Both the position numbers and the translations under genes were made by a program. The notes under the pieces were generated by a model that did no database searches, was not told the origin of the DNA, and worked only from the letters and a program-made list of their open reading frames with translations. From Nocardia otitidiscaviarum NBRC 14405 (GTDB taxonomy: Bacteria; Actinomycetota; Actinomycetes; Mycobacteriales; Mycobacteriaceae), in the NCBI RefSeq assembly GCF_000308635.1, contig NZ_BAGD01000100.1, positions 1-64,000 on the forward strand: 64,000 nucleotides of DNA. The letters are read 5' to 3'. This document shows, piece after piece, positions 1-8,986 of the stretch (positions within the stretch are counted from its first letter, which is position 1; the number at the start of each line of letters is the position of its first letter).

Positions 1-1
1 A

Positions 2-520
2 CGAGACATTCACATCGTCGCCTACGACCCCACCTGGCCTCAGCGCTTCGCCATCGAGCGGGGTCGCATCGGCGAGGCACTGGGTGCTACTGCGTGCCGC
101 ATCGACCACATCGGCTCGACTGCGGTGCCGGGCCTGGCGGCCAAGCCGATCCTCGACATCGACCTCAGCGTGCCTAATGTCGACGATGAGGCGGCCTATC
201 TCGATCAGCTTCTGACGGCGGGCTACCAGCTTCGTGTCCGCGAGCGAGGTCACCGCATGGTGCGAACTCCGCAGCGTGACGTCCATGTCCACATCTGCAC
301 AGTCGGTAGCGAGTGGGAACGGCGCCATCTGTTGTTTCGAGACTGGCTGCGGCACGATTCTTCGGATCGTGCCACATACGAAAAGTTCAAACGCCTTCTC
401 GCACAGCGAGACTGGGCCGACATGAATGGCTACGCAGATGCCAAGGGGCCGTTGATCGCCAAGATCACCTTACGGGCGGAAGCGTGGGCGCAGTCCGTGA
501 GCTGGACGCCGACAGATTGA
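2..520 (+). CDS. GrpB family protein, 5'-truncated
   Basis: The reading frame is open from the window edge and ends with TGA at 518-520, so the N-terminus lies outside the window. The visible part carries the family hallmark HIGSTAVPGLAAKPILDID near its start, followed by the conserved core with VHICTVGSEW and RDWLR. These identify the GrpB/UPF0157 family, a nucleotidyltransferase-fold family of poorly defined activity. Members often lie in accessory DNA or beside acetyltransferases and kinases. About 172 residues are visible; family members are usually 170-200, so only a short N-terminal piece is likely missing. The GTG at 125 is internal, because the conserved motif starts upstream of it. 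No biochemical role can be assigned. Confidence 0.85.
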   Translation, partial: RDIHIVAYDPTWPQRFAIERGRIGEALGATACRIDHIGSTAVPGLAAKPILDIDLSVPNVDDEAAYLDQLLTAGYQLRVRERGHRMVRTPQRDVHVHICTVGSEWERRHLLFRDWLRHDSSDRATYEKFKRLLAQRDWADMNGYADAKGPLIAKITLRAEAWAQSVSWTPTD

Positions 521-769
521 GCCATACCGGCTGGCCTCGATGACCGGGACCGAATCATCAGCCGAGGTTAAGAACAAGCTGTGAAGCTGTCTCTGATCCA
601 ACGAGGTTTGGAGAGATTTGAGAGGCGCACTGTGCGTCATCATGGCCTTTCATCAGTACCGCGTGACCCCTGTCACAAAATTTGCTGAAGGATTGCCAGT
701 GACTGGCGGTTCTGCTTTGGTCGAACAGTCAAGGCTCTAAATTCGCAACAACATTGGGGTGGGTTCGCT

Positions 770-1408
770 GTGACGATGAGGGTTTCCGCAGTTCCTGTCG
801 GTTTGCTGGCTGTTGTCTTGTCGGGTGTGGGGGTGGCGTCGGCGGAGCTGGTCCGCAGCCCCGATCATGTGGTCACGAAACCGACGGTGGATGGTTGGGT
901 GGCGGAGGCGTCGCTGGTGAACGTGGTGGTCAACACCGTGCCGAACCTGGCCCAGTCGCCGTGGACGCGGGAGGCGTTCGTCGATGCCACCGCGATCGGC
1001 AATATCACCGGTCGGGGCTCGACCGGTGTGAAGTCGGGGGCGCTGCGCTCAGGGTTGCAGTTGGGCTGCAATACGGATGTGTCCTCGGGGTTGCAGACCG
1101 GGTCCTCGGCGTCGGTCGGCCCGAATGCCTCGGTCACCATCTCCGAGCGCCCCTCGGTCAATGTCGGTGGTAGTGCGACGGTGTCGCCGTCGATCCAGAC
1201 CACGATCAAACCCGGTGCGATCACCACGATCCCGTTGTCGGAGCGGGTGCTCGAGGGCGCGGTCGGCGCGTCGGATCTGACCGGTATCCAGGTGCATGTG
1301 GACAATTGCCTGGGTCCGGTGAGTGTGCGCGTCTACACCCAGTTCTCGATGTCCACCCATGTCGCCGACACCACGGTCACGGTCTACTCCGACCCGACCA
1401 CCATCTAA
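770..1408 (+). CDS. MspA family porin
   Basis: Predicted secreted outer-membrane porin of the MspA family, which forms octameric water-filled channels in mycolic-acid membranes for small hydrophilic solutes. The N-terminus is a signal peptide with a hydrophobic stretch ending at ASA-EL (about residues 10-27). The mature part is about 185 residues, the usual MspA length, and has the family's early segment (VDGWVAEASL, LTREW-like SPWTREAFVDA) and beta-rich body ending with the VDNCLGPVSVRVYTQF strand. The GTG at 770 follows GGGGTGGG at a good distance; the ATG at 776 is an alternative. Two Cys residues in the mature part could form a disulphide, unlike classical MspA. The next gene starts 16 bases downstream, so the two are probably co-transcribed. 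Confidence 0.85.
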   Translation: MTMRVSAVPVGLLAVVLSGVGVASAELVRSPDHVVTKPTVDGWVAEASLVNVVVNTVPNLAQSPWTREAFVDATAIGNITGRGSTGVKSGALRSGLQLGCNTDVSSGLQTGSSASVGPNASVTISERPSVNVGGSATVSPSIQTTIKPGAITTIPLSERVLEGAVGASDLTGIQVHVDNCLGPVSVRVYTQFSMSTHVADTTVTVYSDPTTI

Positions 1409-1424
1409 AGGGGCGGAATCTGAC

Positions 1425-2642
1425 ATGCGACTCGGAGACATTCTCAGACCTCAACGGCGAGGGCGCGCGGTCGCCGCCATCACCGCCTCGGTGACGGTGG
1501 CGGCGGCGACCGTGATCGCGCTCAATCCCGGCACCGCCACCGGTGAAACCCCGGCCGAACGGTGCGCGCGGGAGACCGCGGCCTACAACGCGGCGTGGGA
1601 ATCGACCTGGCGAGCAAGCAATCCCGGCAACCCGGGACCTCCACCCCCGCCCCCGGTGCCCTACGTCTGCCACGACCCGGGAGAGCCAACCACGACGACA
1701 CCGACCGCCCCGCCGACCGCACCAGGGCTACAGCCCACGCAAGCACCCGGCGCTGGGGTTCAAGGCCAGGCTGGGAACGCGCCGGGTCAACTCCCTCAAG
1801 GCAATGGCACCGACATCGTGCCGGTGCCGACCGTCACTCCCGTCGTGCCCGCTCAGACGCCAGCAGCTGAGCCTGAGTCTCCTCGCAGGCAGGACCCCGC
1901 AGTCTCGAATGCCGTTGTGCCGGAAACCGAGGGCTCGATGCCACCGCCTTCTCCCGACACCGCGACGACGAACCCGAGACCGTTTGACAGCCGACTTCAT
2001 GAGGTCAGCAACAAGGTCGGTGAGGCACCACCACCAGGAGAAGGCCCGTCGTACAACGGATGCCAGTACTGTCCAACCGATGGCAAGGGCAACCTTGTCA
2101 CCGGTGACGTGGGTGATGCCCCGTCTCGATGGCATACCGGGACCTACTACCACTGGAAAATCGACCGCGTAGAGCCGCGTGGGATCAGAACCGGCCCAGT
2201 CAAGGAGAACCCTGTGGTCACCTGCTTCGGACCTGATCCAGACCGAAACTGGCCCGGCGACAAGGTTGTCAAAGGAGAAGACATCGAACGCGGAACGCTC
2301 AACGTGACCGAGAGTGGCTTCGATGTCGGTGGAACCCTGGGGCTCAGCAACGAAAAGGGCAGTGGAGAACTCAGTGGCTCCTACCACCGCTCCACTTCGA
2401 CCGAAGAAAGCAAAACGGTCACGGCGTCGATGTCGGTCGACTGCGGTGCGTACGACATACCCGTCGGACAGGTCGTCAACGTGTACCCGACCTATCGCGT
2501 AACTGAATGGTGGGGACACTGGGAGCAAGTGACCTGCGGAGTTGCGGTAGGTTGCCGAGTTCGCTCCGTGGGACCCACCGAACATGGGTTCTACTACTCG
2601 CTCGGCGGCGGCGGCCTGCCTGTCCTCGAGCCAGCGGCGTGA
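1425..2642 (+). CDS. Secreted Pro/Thr-rich protein with a beta-rich C-terminal domain, companion of the MspA porin
   Basis: A 405-residue exported protein. The ATG at 1425 has GGGGCGG upstream and gives an N-terminus with a twin-Arg-like basic start (RPQRRGR), a hydrophobic segment and an Ala-rich export signal (about residues 12-37). A long Pro/Thr/Ala-rich linker runs to about residue 195. The C-terminal 200 residues hold six Cys and an alternating Ser/Thr-rich stretch (GTLNVTESGFDVGGTLGLS, GSYHRSTSTEESKTVTASMS), followed by a VPVG-like turn and WW. That layout resembles aerolysin/ETX-type beta-pore domains or related surface proteins. The resemblance is only a pattern impression. It is probably co-transcribed with the porin and may be a cell-envelope partner. 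Function unknown. Confidence 0.7.
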   Translation: MRLGDILRPQRRGRAVAAITASVTVAAATVIALNPGTATGETPAERCARETAAYNAAWESTWRASNPGNPGPPPPPPVPYVCHDPGEPTTTTPTAPPTAPGLQPTQAPGAGVQGQAGNAPGQLPQGNGTDIVPVPTVTPVVPAQTPAAEPESPRRQDPAVSNAVVPETEGSMPPPSPDTATTNPRPFDSRLHEVSNKVGEAPPPGEGPSYNGCQYCPTDGKGNLVTGDVGDAPSRWHTGTYYHWKIDRVEPRGIRTGPVKENPVVTCFGPDPDRNWPGDKVVKGEDIERGTLNVTESGFDVGGTLGLSNEKGSGELSGSYHRSTSTEESKTVTASMSVDCGAYDIPVGQVVNVYPTYRVTEWWGHWEQVTCGVAVGCRVRSVGPTEHGFYYSLGGGGLPVLEPAA

Positions 2643-2659
2643 AATGGGAAGGGGTGACA

Positions 2660-3187
2660 ATGAACGCTCTGAAGCAACGTCCGGTGAGGGCGCTCGTCGT
2701 AGCGGCGGCCAGCGTCGTGGTGCTGCTGTTCCTGCTGATCTTCGGGTTGGGTGGTGTGTCCGGGGTATTCGATAACGACCACCCTTCGGGCGCGATACCG
2801 ACGACGGAGCCGGTTCGCCCGTTCCATGACGTCACGCTCAGCGACCAGATCGGCAAGACTGTCGCCCAGGCCCAGCGCGATCTCGGCATCCTCGACCGGA
2901 CGACCAGTACAGCTCTCACGCCACCACGACTGGTCGCGGTACCCATGGGCACCCAGATCGAGGGCATGCCCGACGACCAGCTGATCGTGACGGCACTATG
3001 CATCGATGCGCCCGACCCAGACTCGCCCACGCCCTACCCGACCTACTTCGGTGTCACGCCCGCTGAGGACTTCACCGACGACATCCGCCGCCAGGCAACC
3101 CGCGGATTCGAATTGGCTGACCAACTACGCCAACAGACCGGATGTGTGAACACAAGTCTGCTGACGGTATCTGTGTTCGACTCTTGA
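2660..3187 (+). CDS. Membrane-anchored hypothetical protein
   Basis: A 175-residue protein starting at the ATG at 2660, preceded by GGGAAGGGG and only 17 bases after the previous stop, so the third gene of the porin operon. It has one N-terminal membrane segment at about residues 10-33 (VVAAASVVVLLFLLIFGLGG) and a soluble extracytoplasmic remainder. The middle segment, SDQIGKTVAQAQRDLGI, has the feel of a PASTA-like or peptide-binding repeat (GKTVAQAQ), but one partial match is too little to call it. Two Cys near the end could pair. I do not recognise the family. Context suggests an envelope role with the porin. Confidence 0.65.
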   Translation: MNALKQRPVRALVVAAASVVVLLFLLIFGLGGVSGVFDNDHPSGAIPTTEPVRPFHDVTLSDQIGKTVAQAQRDLGILDRTTSTALTPPRLVAVPMGTQIEGMPDDQLIVTALCIDAPDPDSPTPYPTYFGVTPAEDFTDDIRRQATRGFELADQLRQQTGCVNTSLLTVSVFDS

Positions 3188-3452
3188 ACAGCGACGTGGC
3201 TGGCTACATCGGCGAACCCGGACGGCGTTGATCGGTGAATCCCGACGTCACCCCCGACCGGTGGGTTGTCGTATCGGCGGAAGCTGACGTCAGAGCTCAG
3301 ATTGACATCCTGCTGTGGCTGGTTCCGTCAGCGCTGTATGCGGCATGTGAGTGCGTTCGCGTGGCCCTGCCGCCGGTCATCGGTGCGGCCACGAGTTCGA
3401 AGGGGACGGTCGGCGTACTCAGTGCGCGCACCTGGTGCGAGACTTTCACACC

Positions 3453-4142
3453 GTGAATGTCGACGGCACTTCGACGCCGGAAATGCACGATTGGCATATC
3501 GAAGCACGCGAATACGCTCGCCAAGAAGACCGCCGCGGGCGGCGGTTTGCCTACTCCGATCTCGTACCCGCGACGACTGCGCTGGTTGTCATCGACATGG
3601 TGCCCTTCCATGTCGCCGACAACCTCTACGGCCGCGGGATCGTGCCGAACATCAATCGCCTGACCGAGACGCTGCGGACAGCGGGAGGCACCGTCGCCTG
3701 GGTGCTGCCTGACACGAGTAGACCCAGTCGGGCAGCGATCGAGTTCTTCGGTCCGGCATTTGCCGAAATCTTCAGCAGGTCAGGCGGTACCGGTCCTCCG
3801 CACGCCCGGCTGTGGCCGGAGTTGGTCGCCGACGACGGAGATGTCTTCGTGGATAAATCCGCGTTCAGCGCCTTCTTTCCAGGTCGGTGCGCGCTGCCGC
3901 AGCAGCTGGAACAGCGCGGTATCGACACGGTGCTGATCACGGGGACTGTCACCAACGTGTGCTGTGAGTCCTCGGCCCGCGACGCGGCTACCCTCGGCTT
4001 CCGGGTGATCATGGTCGCCGACGCAAACGCCGCTCGCCGCGATCAGGACCATAACGCCACACTGCACACGATCTACCGATCGTTCGGCGACGTGCGCTCG
4101 ACGGCGGATGTGCTCGCCATGATCCGCGCCGCCGGACAATAG
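3453..4142 (+). CDS. Isochorismatase family cysteine hydrolase
   Basis: A cytoplasmic hydrolase of the isochorismatase/nicotinamidase-like fold. The three catalytic positions are visible: Asp in LVVIDMVPFH, Lys in FVDKSAFSAFF, and the nucleophilic Cys in ITGTVTNVCCESSARDA, which is the family signature around the cysteine. Substrates in this family include isochorismate, nicotinamide, ureidoacrylate and biuret. Nothing in the sequence chooses between them, and there are no siderophore or NAD genes next to it. The start is uncertain: GTG at 3453 or ATG at 3483; neither has a strong ribosome-binding site. An in-frame extension upstream to 3351 is unlikely to be translated. It stands alone between the porin operon and the convergent radical SAM operon. 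Confidence 0.85.
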   Translation: MNVDGTSTPEMHDWHIEAREYARQEDRRGRRFAYSDLVPATTALVVIDMVPFHVADNLYGRGIVPNINRLTETLRTAGGTVAWVLPDTSRPSRAAIEFFGPAFAEIFSRSGGTGPPHARLWPELVADDGDVFVDKSAFSAFFPGRCALPQQLEQRGIDTVLITGTVTNVCCESSARDAATLGFRVIMVADANAARRDQDHNATLHTIYRSFGDVRSTADVLAMIRAAGQ

Positions 4143-4406
4143 CGACGCCATCGAGAGCCACCTGTCCGGTCTCCATCGGTGTTGACGGCAAGCCCAGCTT
4201 CGACGTTGAGACGTGCTCGGTCCAGCAGTAGCGTACGTTCAGCCGACACCAGATGCCTGAGGCCGTTGATCTCTTGAGGCTCCGAACTGGCCAGTTCGGT
4301 CAGCGCGGCATGTCTGGTCCGAGAATGCCGCCGAAACGGCGAGAGGCGACCGCGTCCGGTGGGACCATCATGCGGTGGGATCCGGGACAACCTCTGAGCA
4401 GCGCGG

Positions 4407-6542
4407 TCAGGTCCCGCAAGGGTCGGCTGCGTTGATCAGATTCCATCCTGTGTGGCTCCGCCATTGGTTGAACGCGGTCACGAGCAGGCTGCGTTGAGTC
4501 GGAGCCAGCACAGTTTCGAGGCCGCGGACGGCGGCGGTGAGCCGGGTGTGCAACTGATCATGCCGCGTATCCATCAGCGCGACAACGCAGTTAGCGAGAT
4601 CCGCTGAGGTAGCGGACGATGAGGCATCCTCGTCCAGCAGGGCAACCATGTCGCCCAGCAGTGAGAAGGCGGCGTCTTTGACGACCACGCGAGCGTCGCG
4701 CATGGCGTGACGGGCCGGTCCGTCGAGGAGTTTTTCCAGGGATTTCAGGGTGTAGTCGAGTGCGAAATGCCGGTCGATCCACAGTTGGGCGTGTTGGGAG
4801 TACACGCCGATGCGAGTGTCGGCGAACTCGGCGTCGAGTCGCCCCATCGACGGTCGCGTGGCGCCTGCGAGGCCGGCTGCTTGGACCCGTTTGGTGTAGG
4901 CGGCCCCGATGAGGCATTCCATCGAGACGAGCATGTAGGAGATGCCGGTGTAGAACGGGCGTCCCGTGGCGTGCTCGGCGACGAAGTCTTCGTCGCGGAC
5001 GCCGTCGACGATCGCTTCGACCGGCAGGTGCGGTAGAGGTTCGAGGATCAGGTCGGTGCGGGCCTGGAAGGCGTGGGTGGCGCGCAGCTCGGCCTGCGAC
5101 ATCAGGTGGTCGAAGGTGATGTAGGTGTACCGGGTGGGGATGCCGAGTGCGGACAGGGTCCGGATGGCCAGGGCGTTCTGCTCGGCGGTGGTTTCCTTGT
5201 TGAACCGGGTCAAGATCGAGGTGACGCCGGATTCGACACCGAACAGGCAACGGCGCAGCCCGCGCCGGTGTAGGGTGCGCCACATATGGGCGCGGTGGCA
5301 GTGCCAGTCCCGGTCGGTGTCGAGGCGCACGACCTGGTCGATGCGGCAGGAGGTCTCCCAGGTGAATCGGTGCTGGTGCACGATCTCGGCAACCGCGAGG
5401 GCCCGATCGACTGAGTCAGGGCCGCGTCCGATGAACTCTTCATCGACCAGGTACAGGGTGCGGGCGATGTGGGGATAGCGATCGAAGACCTCGCTCATAG
5501 CCGACACGATCGAAGGCAGCTGGTCCGGTGGCACCCCCGACCAGGTGCCTTTGTGTCCACGTGGGCAGAACGAGCAGTAGTTCGTGCAGCCGCGTGAGGA
5601 TTCCAGCTGCGCGACGCCGTGATGGTCGAAAGTCGTTGCCAACAAGTCGAGCTCGGGGAAGATGTCGGTGCGTGTCCGGTTGGGAGCGGTGGCGGTCTTC
5701 CGGTAGCGCCCGACGGTGAGGGTGCCCTCGCCGCGGTTCGCGCCGGTGTAGCCGAGGCCCCGGATCTGATCGATGGTGAGGTCGCGGTGCCAGAACGCGA
5801 GGGCGTCGGCGACGGTCGGTTCCCCGGCGGCGCGGGCGATGAGCAGCCATGGCCAGCGCTCCAGTAGGAGACGCTCATTGCGGGCGGTCAGGCTACCGCC
5901 GACGAGGACCAGTGGCCGGTCAGCCATGACTTCGATAGCGCCGAGCAGGCTGACGAGGAGGTCGTGCTGGCCGAAGGTCGCGGAGATGCCGAGGATGTCG
6001 GGCTGTTCTGTGGCGATGGTGGTGAGAATGTCGCTCAGGGTGGTGCCCAGCTGCATGTCCATCAGCGTGACCTGCCCGGTCAGGGTGGCGCGGGCGGCGC
6101 GGGCGAGATCGCTGATCGCCAGGGGGAACCGTGGGAGCGGAAAGTGCTCGGGGTGGTATAGCGCCGCGAGAAGGATACGGGGGCGGGTGAGCCGGAATTC
6201 GGCGTCGGTGGTGAGGTTCCCGGTGCTGAGCCAGGATTCTGCGGTGTCGACGATGATGCCTTCGCGTGCCCAACTGGGCCAGGCGCGTTCGGCGAGTGGG
6301 CGTCCGGACAATTCGGCGATGCTCCAGGTGTGGTGATCGGCGTGCTCTGTGAGTAGCAGCCGGTGATCGAGGGTGTCGGCGACCAGCAGTCGTGACGGGA
6401 CTGTCGCGGTGAGCGCATCGCGCAGCTGGTTGGGTTCGCTGAGATGGAGATCGCCCAGCAGGGACGTGGCTTTGTCGGTGTCGCCGCCGGTGTTCGCGAC
6501 AACGGTGAGGATGCGGCGGGCGACGGGGCTGTCGGTATGCAT
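4407..6542 (-). CDS. B12-binding-domain radical SAM protein
   Basis: A radical S-adenosylmethionine enzyme of about 711 residues. The cluster motif is Cys319-x3-Cys323-x2-Cys326 (SRGCTNYCSFCPRG), which binds the catalytic [4Fe-4S]. Before it lies a Rossmann-like region of B12-binding type (PDILGISATFGQHD, PLVLVGGSLTARNE), but the cobalt-ligating DxHxxG motif is not seen; the equivalent stretch reads MDMQLGTT. The region after the barrel (about residue 480 on) has no recognised motif. ATG 6542 is chosen; an in-frame GTG at 6587 would add 15 residues. It is the last gene of a minus-strand operon with an EEP phosphoesterase and an aldo/keto reductase, which suggests a small biosynthetic or modification pathway. 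The substrate is unknown. Confidence 0.82.
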   Translation of the reverse strand: MHTDSPVARRILTVVANTGGDTDKATSLLGDLHLSEPNQLRDALTATVPSRLLVADTLDHRLLLTEHADHHTWSIAELSGRPLAERAWPSWAREGIIVDTAESWLSTGNLTTDAEFRLTRPRILLAALYHPEHFPLPRFPLAISDLARAARATLTGQVTLMDMQLGTTLSDILTTIATEQPDILGISATFGQHDLLVSLLGAIEVMADRPLVLVGGSLTARNERLLLERWPWLLIARAAGEPTVADALAFWHRDLTIDQIRGLGYTGANRGEGTLTVGRYRKTATAPNRTRTDIFPELDLLATTFDHHGVAQLESSRGCTNYCSFCPRGHKGTWSGVPPDQLPSIVSAMSEVFDRYPHIARTLYLVDEEFIGRGPDSVDRALAVAEIVHQHRFTWETSCRIDQVVRLDTDRDWHCHRAHMWRTLHRRGLRRCLFGVESGVTSILTRFNKETTAEQNALAIRTLSALGIPTRYTYITFDHLMSQAELRATHAFQARTDLILEPLPHLPVEAIVDGVRDEDFVAEHATGRPFYTGISYMLVSMECLIGAAYTKRVQAAGLAGATRPSMGRLDAEFADTRIGVYSQHAQLWIDRHFALDYTLKSLEKLLDGPARHAMRDARVVVKDAAFSLLGDMVALLDEDASSSATSADLANCVVALMDTRHDQLHTRLTAAVRGLETVLAPTQRSLLVTAFNQWRSHTGWNLINAADPCGT

Positions 6543-6647
6543 GGTGGTGCCGTTTCTGACGGGGACCCGGCCGGTTTTCGGCAGCACTGGGTCGCAGCGC
6601 GTGCCGACCGGGCGGCCGGGCGCTGAAAACTAATGGGGGGAGCGCGT

Positions 6648-7439
6648 TTACACGCGCAGCGTGAGGATCATCGCTGCGTGATCGCTGAGCTCGTTGTGGC
6701 GAGGACGATGCTGATAGGCGCAGTCCTGCACGAGGTGGCGGTGCTCGGCGGTGACGAAGGTGTGGTCGAAGCGGTAACCATTGCGTGTGCCGTCAGTGGC
6801 TGTACGCCCGAACCATGAGTGCTCGACCAGATCCGGGTGTATGAGGCGGAACACGTCGACGAATCCGCTCGCGGCGAACGCCCGGTAGAAGTCATACTCC
6901 CAGGTTCCGAAGACGCGATAGTGCGGAACATGACCGGGCTCAACGACATTGAGATCGCCCGTGATCACGACCGGGCCCGGCGTGCTCGCCCGCTGCGGAA
7001 GCTCGGCCAGACATGCCGTGACCGCGTCCTGGAACTCACGCTTGGCGACATTGCGGCGCTCGGCCGGACCCCGCGAGGGCACATAGAGCCCGGCCACGGC
7101 GAACTCGAACCCCGTGCCGGCATGCTTCACGCGCGCCGCGGCAAGCCGATGCGGCATCACGGAGATCCCGGTATCGACCGGATCGAGGACACCCCGGGCA
7201 GCCAACAGCACCCGGTACCGGTCGGTGCCGCCGGGGTCGGGCAGCTGCACGCTGTAACCCACGCCGCGCAGCCACTGCGCCATCAAATCCCCGGTTGCGC
7301 CAGCGGGCACCTCCGTCAGCACGACGACATCGGGAGAGACTCGCGACAGCCACGACACCTGCCGCTGCGCGCGGATCATGCTGGCATGCTGGACATTCAG
7401 CGACAGCACCCGCACCGACGACTGGAATGCGTGGCTCAT
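6648..7439 (-). CDS. Endonuclease/exonuclease/phosphatase (EEP) family protein
   Basis: A 263-residue member of the EEP (DNase I/exonuclease III-like) metal-dependent phosphoesterase superfamily. The expected motifs occur in order: LSLNVQHAS near the start, VVLTEVPAG with the metal-binding Glu, ITGDLNVVEPG with the catalytic Asp/Asn, and SDHAAM with the terminal Asp-His pair. It could act on DNA, a phospholipid, or a small phosphorylated metabolite; the operon context favours a pathway role over DNA repair. The ATG overlaps the stop of the upstream aldo/keto reductase (ATGA), so translation is coupled. The downstream radical SAM gene follows after about 100 bases. There is no signal peptide, so it should be cytoplasmic. 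Confidence 0.85.
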   Translation of the reverse strand: MSHAFQSSVRVLSLNVQHASMIRAQRQVSWLSRVSPDVVVLTEVPAGATGDLMAQWLRGVGYSVQLPDPGGTDRYRVLLAARGVLDPVDTGISVMPHRLAAARVKHAGTGFEFAVAGLYVPSRGPAERRNVAKREFQDAVTACLAELPQRASTPGPVVITGDLNVVEPGHVPHYRVFGTWEYDFYRAFAASGFVDVFRLIHPDLVEHSWFGRTATDGTRNGYRFDHTFVTAEHRHLVQDCAYQHRPRHNELSDHAAMILTLRV

Positions 7440-8515
7440 CGATGTGCTCCCATCGCCCGCTCGTCCACGAATACCTCCCCGGCCGCGTCCAGCCGCCGCT
7501 GCACATCGCCCATAATCGCTCGCACCCGGGCGATCACCGCCTCTGCGGGCCGCTGGCCCGAACCGGTGATATTAGCGGTGACCTGCGCTGGAGTGCTGAA
7601 CCCGACGAGCACAGCTGCGTTGTTCGAACGTTCCAGGCATGACCACAACGCGATCCGCACCAGATCTGCGGACGACCCGCCGATCAGGTCCCGCACCTGA
7701 TCGAGCCCCTCGTTGATCATCCGGGTCGCCTCTGGTGTGAACCAGCGTTTGCGCGAGCGGTGGTCCCCCTCACTGAACGCCCGGGGATACTCGGGATCGT
7801 AGGTCCCGGTCAGCAGCCCTTGGGCCAGCGGTTTGTTGATCAGTACGCCGCAGTCGTGCGCTTCCGCCAGGCCGAAGATACTCATGGACCGGTCGGCCGG
7901 GGTGAGCAGGTTGTCCCGGATTGCAAGTACCTGCGGCCGGATGCGGTCGAACAACTCCCGAAACCGCTTGTCCTTGTCGGTCTTCGGTGCTTCGCTGATC
8001 CGGTCGGTTGCGTAGCGGTGCGGCCCGCGCATACCGATCGCGCGGATCAGCCCTTCGGCACGGAAGTCGTACATCGCTTCGATCGCCAGCTCCAAGCGTT
8101 CATTATTCGGACCGAAGTCACTGTGATGGAAGAAATAGACGTCCAGGTAATCGGTGTCGAGATTATCGAGGCTCTGCTCCAGCTGACGGCGCATGTGCCC
8201 GGTGTCGTAGCCGTGCGCGGCGGTCCCCGCAAAGTACCCGACTTTCGACACCAGTTGAATCTCGTTGCGTGGCACCTGCGCCACCAGTGTGCCGAGCAAT
8301 CTTTCGGAACGGCCGTGCCCGTACACGTCGGCGGTGTCGAACAGCGTCGCCCCGAGCTCCCACGCACACTCGAGCCCGGCAATAGCGTCAGCCTCTGTGA
8401 CCGCTCCCCACCCCATCGGCAGGCCGAGATTGGTGTCCGGCCCGCCGATGGCCCAGCAGCCGACACCTAGCCCGGAGACCTCGATACCGCATGCCCCCAG
8501 TGTCCGCTTGATCAT
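7436..8515 (-). CDS. Aldo/keto reductase
   Basis: A 359-residue NADPH-dependent oxidoreductase with a TIM barrel. The catalytic tetrad is visible: Asp and Tyr in LFDTADVYGHGRSE, Lys in QLVSKVGYF, and His in VYFFHHSDFG. The N-terminal strand pair (TLGACGIEVSGLGVGCWAIGG) is typical of the family. The C-terminal part (NNAAVLVGFSTPAQV) matches the cofactor-binding end found in YajO/Tas-like members. AAGGGG lies 5 bases before the ATG at 8515. It is the second gene of the minus-strand operon after a small resolvase-like protein (27-base gap) and overlaps the EEP phosphoesterase start. It probably reduces a carbonyl intermediate of the same pathway; the substrate is not deducible. Confidence 0.87.
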   Translation of the reverse strand: MIKRTLGACGIEVSGLGVGCWAIGGPDTNLGLPMGWGAVTEADAIAGLECAWELGATLFDTADVYGHGRSERLLGTLVAQVPRNEIQLVSKVGYFAGTAAHGYDTGHMRRQLEQSLDNLDTDYLDVYFFHHSDFGPNNERLELAIEAMYDFRAEGLIRAIGMRGPHRYATDRISEAPKTDKDKRFRELFDRIRPQVLAIRDNLLTPADRSMSIFGLAEAHDCGVLINKPLAQGLLTGTYDPEYPRAFSEGDHRSRKRWFTPEATRMINEGLDQVRDLIGGSSADLVRIALWSCLERSNNAAVLVGFSTPAQVTANITGSGQRPAEAVIARVRAIMGDVQRRLDAAGEVFVDERAMGAHR

Positions 8516-8542
8516 GGTTGCCCCTTTCCCTCGTCGCGGTCG

Positions 8543-8986
8543 TTACCGTCGGCCAACAGCTCGGCGCATCGGACGGTTGGTGCAAGCCGCATCCGAGAGC
8601 CCCGGCGGCGTCAATTCGAAGTCTTCGTCACGAGGCGGCAGTCTCACGAATTCGGTACGCGCCCAAGTTTGTTCGGGGATAGCGGTGATCAAATCACAGA
8701 CATCGCACACGAGCGCTGGTTGGTTGTCCACGTGTGCGAGGTCTGGAACAAGGATCGCCGCAACGCTCAACTCGTCGGCGATGGTGAGGACGTGCTCCAA
8801 GGGGTCGGGCACCGAGCTCGGCCAAAGCCTCACTATGTAGACCAGCTGGTAGTCCCACCGATTTGCCAGTGAACGAATCGCGTCGGTGTGCCGGGTAAGG
8901 CCGGTGCCGGAGATATCGCCGCGCAGATAACCGAGTGCGCGTGATTCGTGCAGCGGCCAAGGGGTTTTCATCGCTGTCTGTGTCAT
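8543..8986 (-). CDS. Small protein with degenerate serine-recombinase (resolvase-like) N-domain
   Basis: A 147-residue protein starting at the ATG at 8986. The first 100 residues look like the catalytic fold of serine recombinases: RALGYLRGDISG at the start corresponds to the A-x-G-Y-x-R-x-S strand, followed by HTDAIRSLANRWDY and a second strand YQLVYIVRLW. However the nucleophilic Ser position reads Gly-Asp, and the later Ser/Arg motifs are absent, so recombinase activity is unlikely. The C-terminal tail is charged. The gene heads the operon leading to the aldo/keto reductase, EEP protein and radical SAM enzyme, and is divergent from a HTH regulator. Role unknown, possibly regulatory. An open frame extends upstream, but no good start is seen there. 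Confidence 0.6.
   Translation of the reverse strand: MTQTAMKTPWPLHESRALGYLRGDISGTGLTRHTDAIRSLANRWDYQLVYIVRLWPSSVPDPLEHVLTIADELSVAAILVPDLAHVDNQPALVCDVCDLITAIPEQTWARTEFVRLPPRDEDFELTPPGLSDAACTNRPMRRAVGRR

Noticed and set aside
174..543. Open frames on both strands overlapping the GrpB gene
   Set aside because: They are shadows of the GrpB coding frame; only that frame shows family motifs.
1728..2660. 310-codon minus-strand frame opposite the secreted Pro/Thr-rich protein
   Set aside because: Low-complexity Arg/Gly-rich translation with no motif; the plus-strand frame has a signal peptide, ribosome-binding site and operon context.
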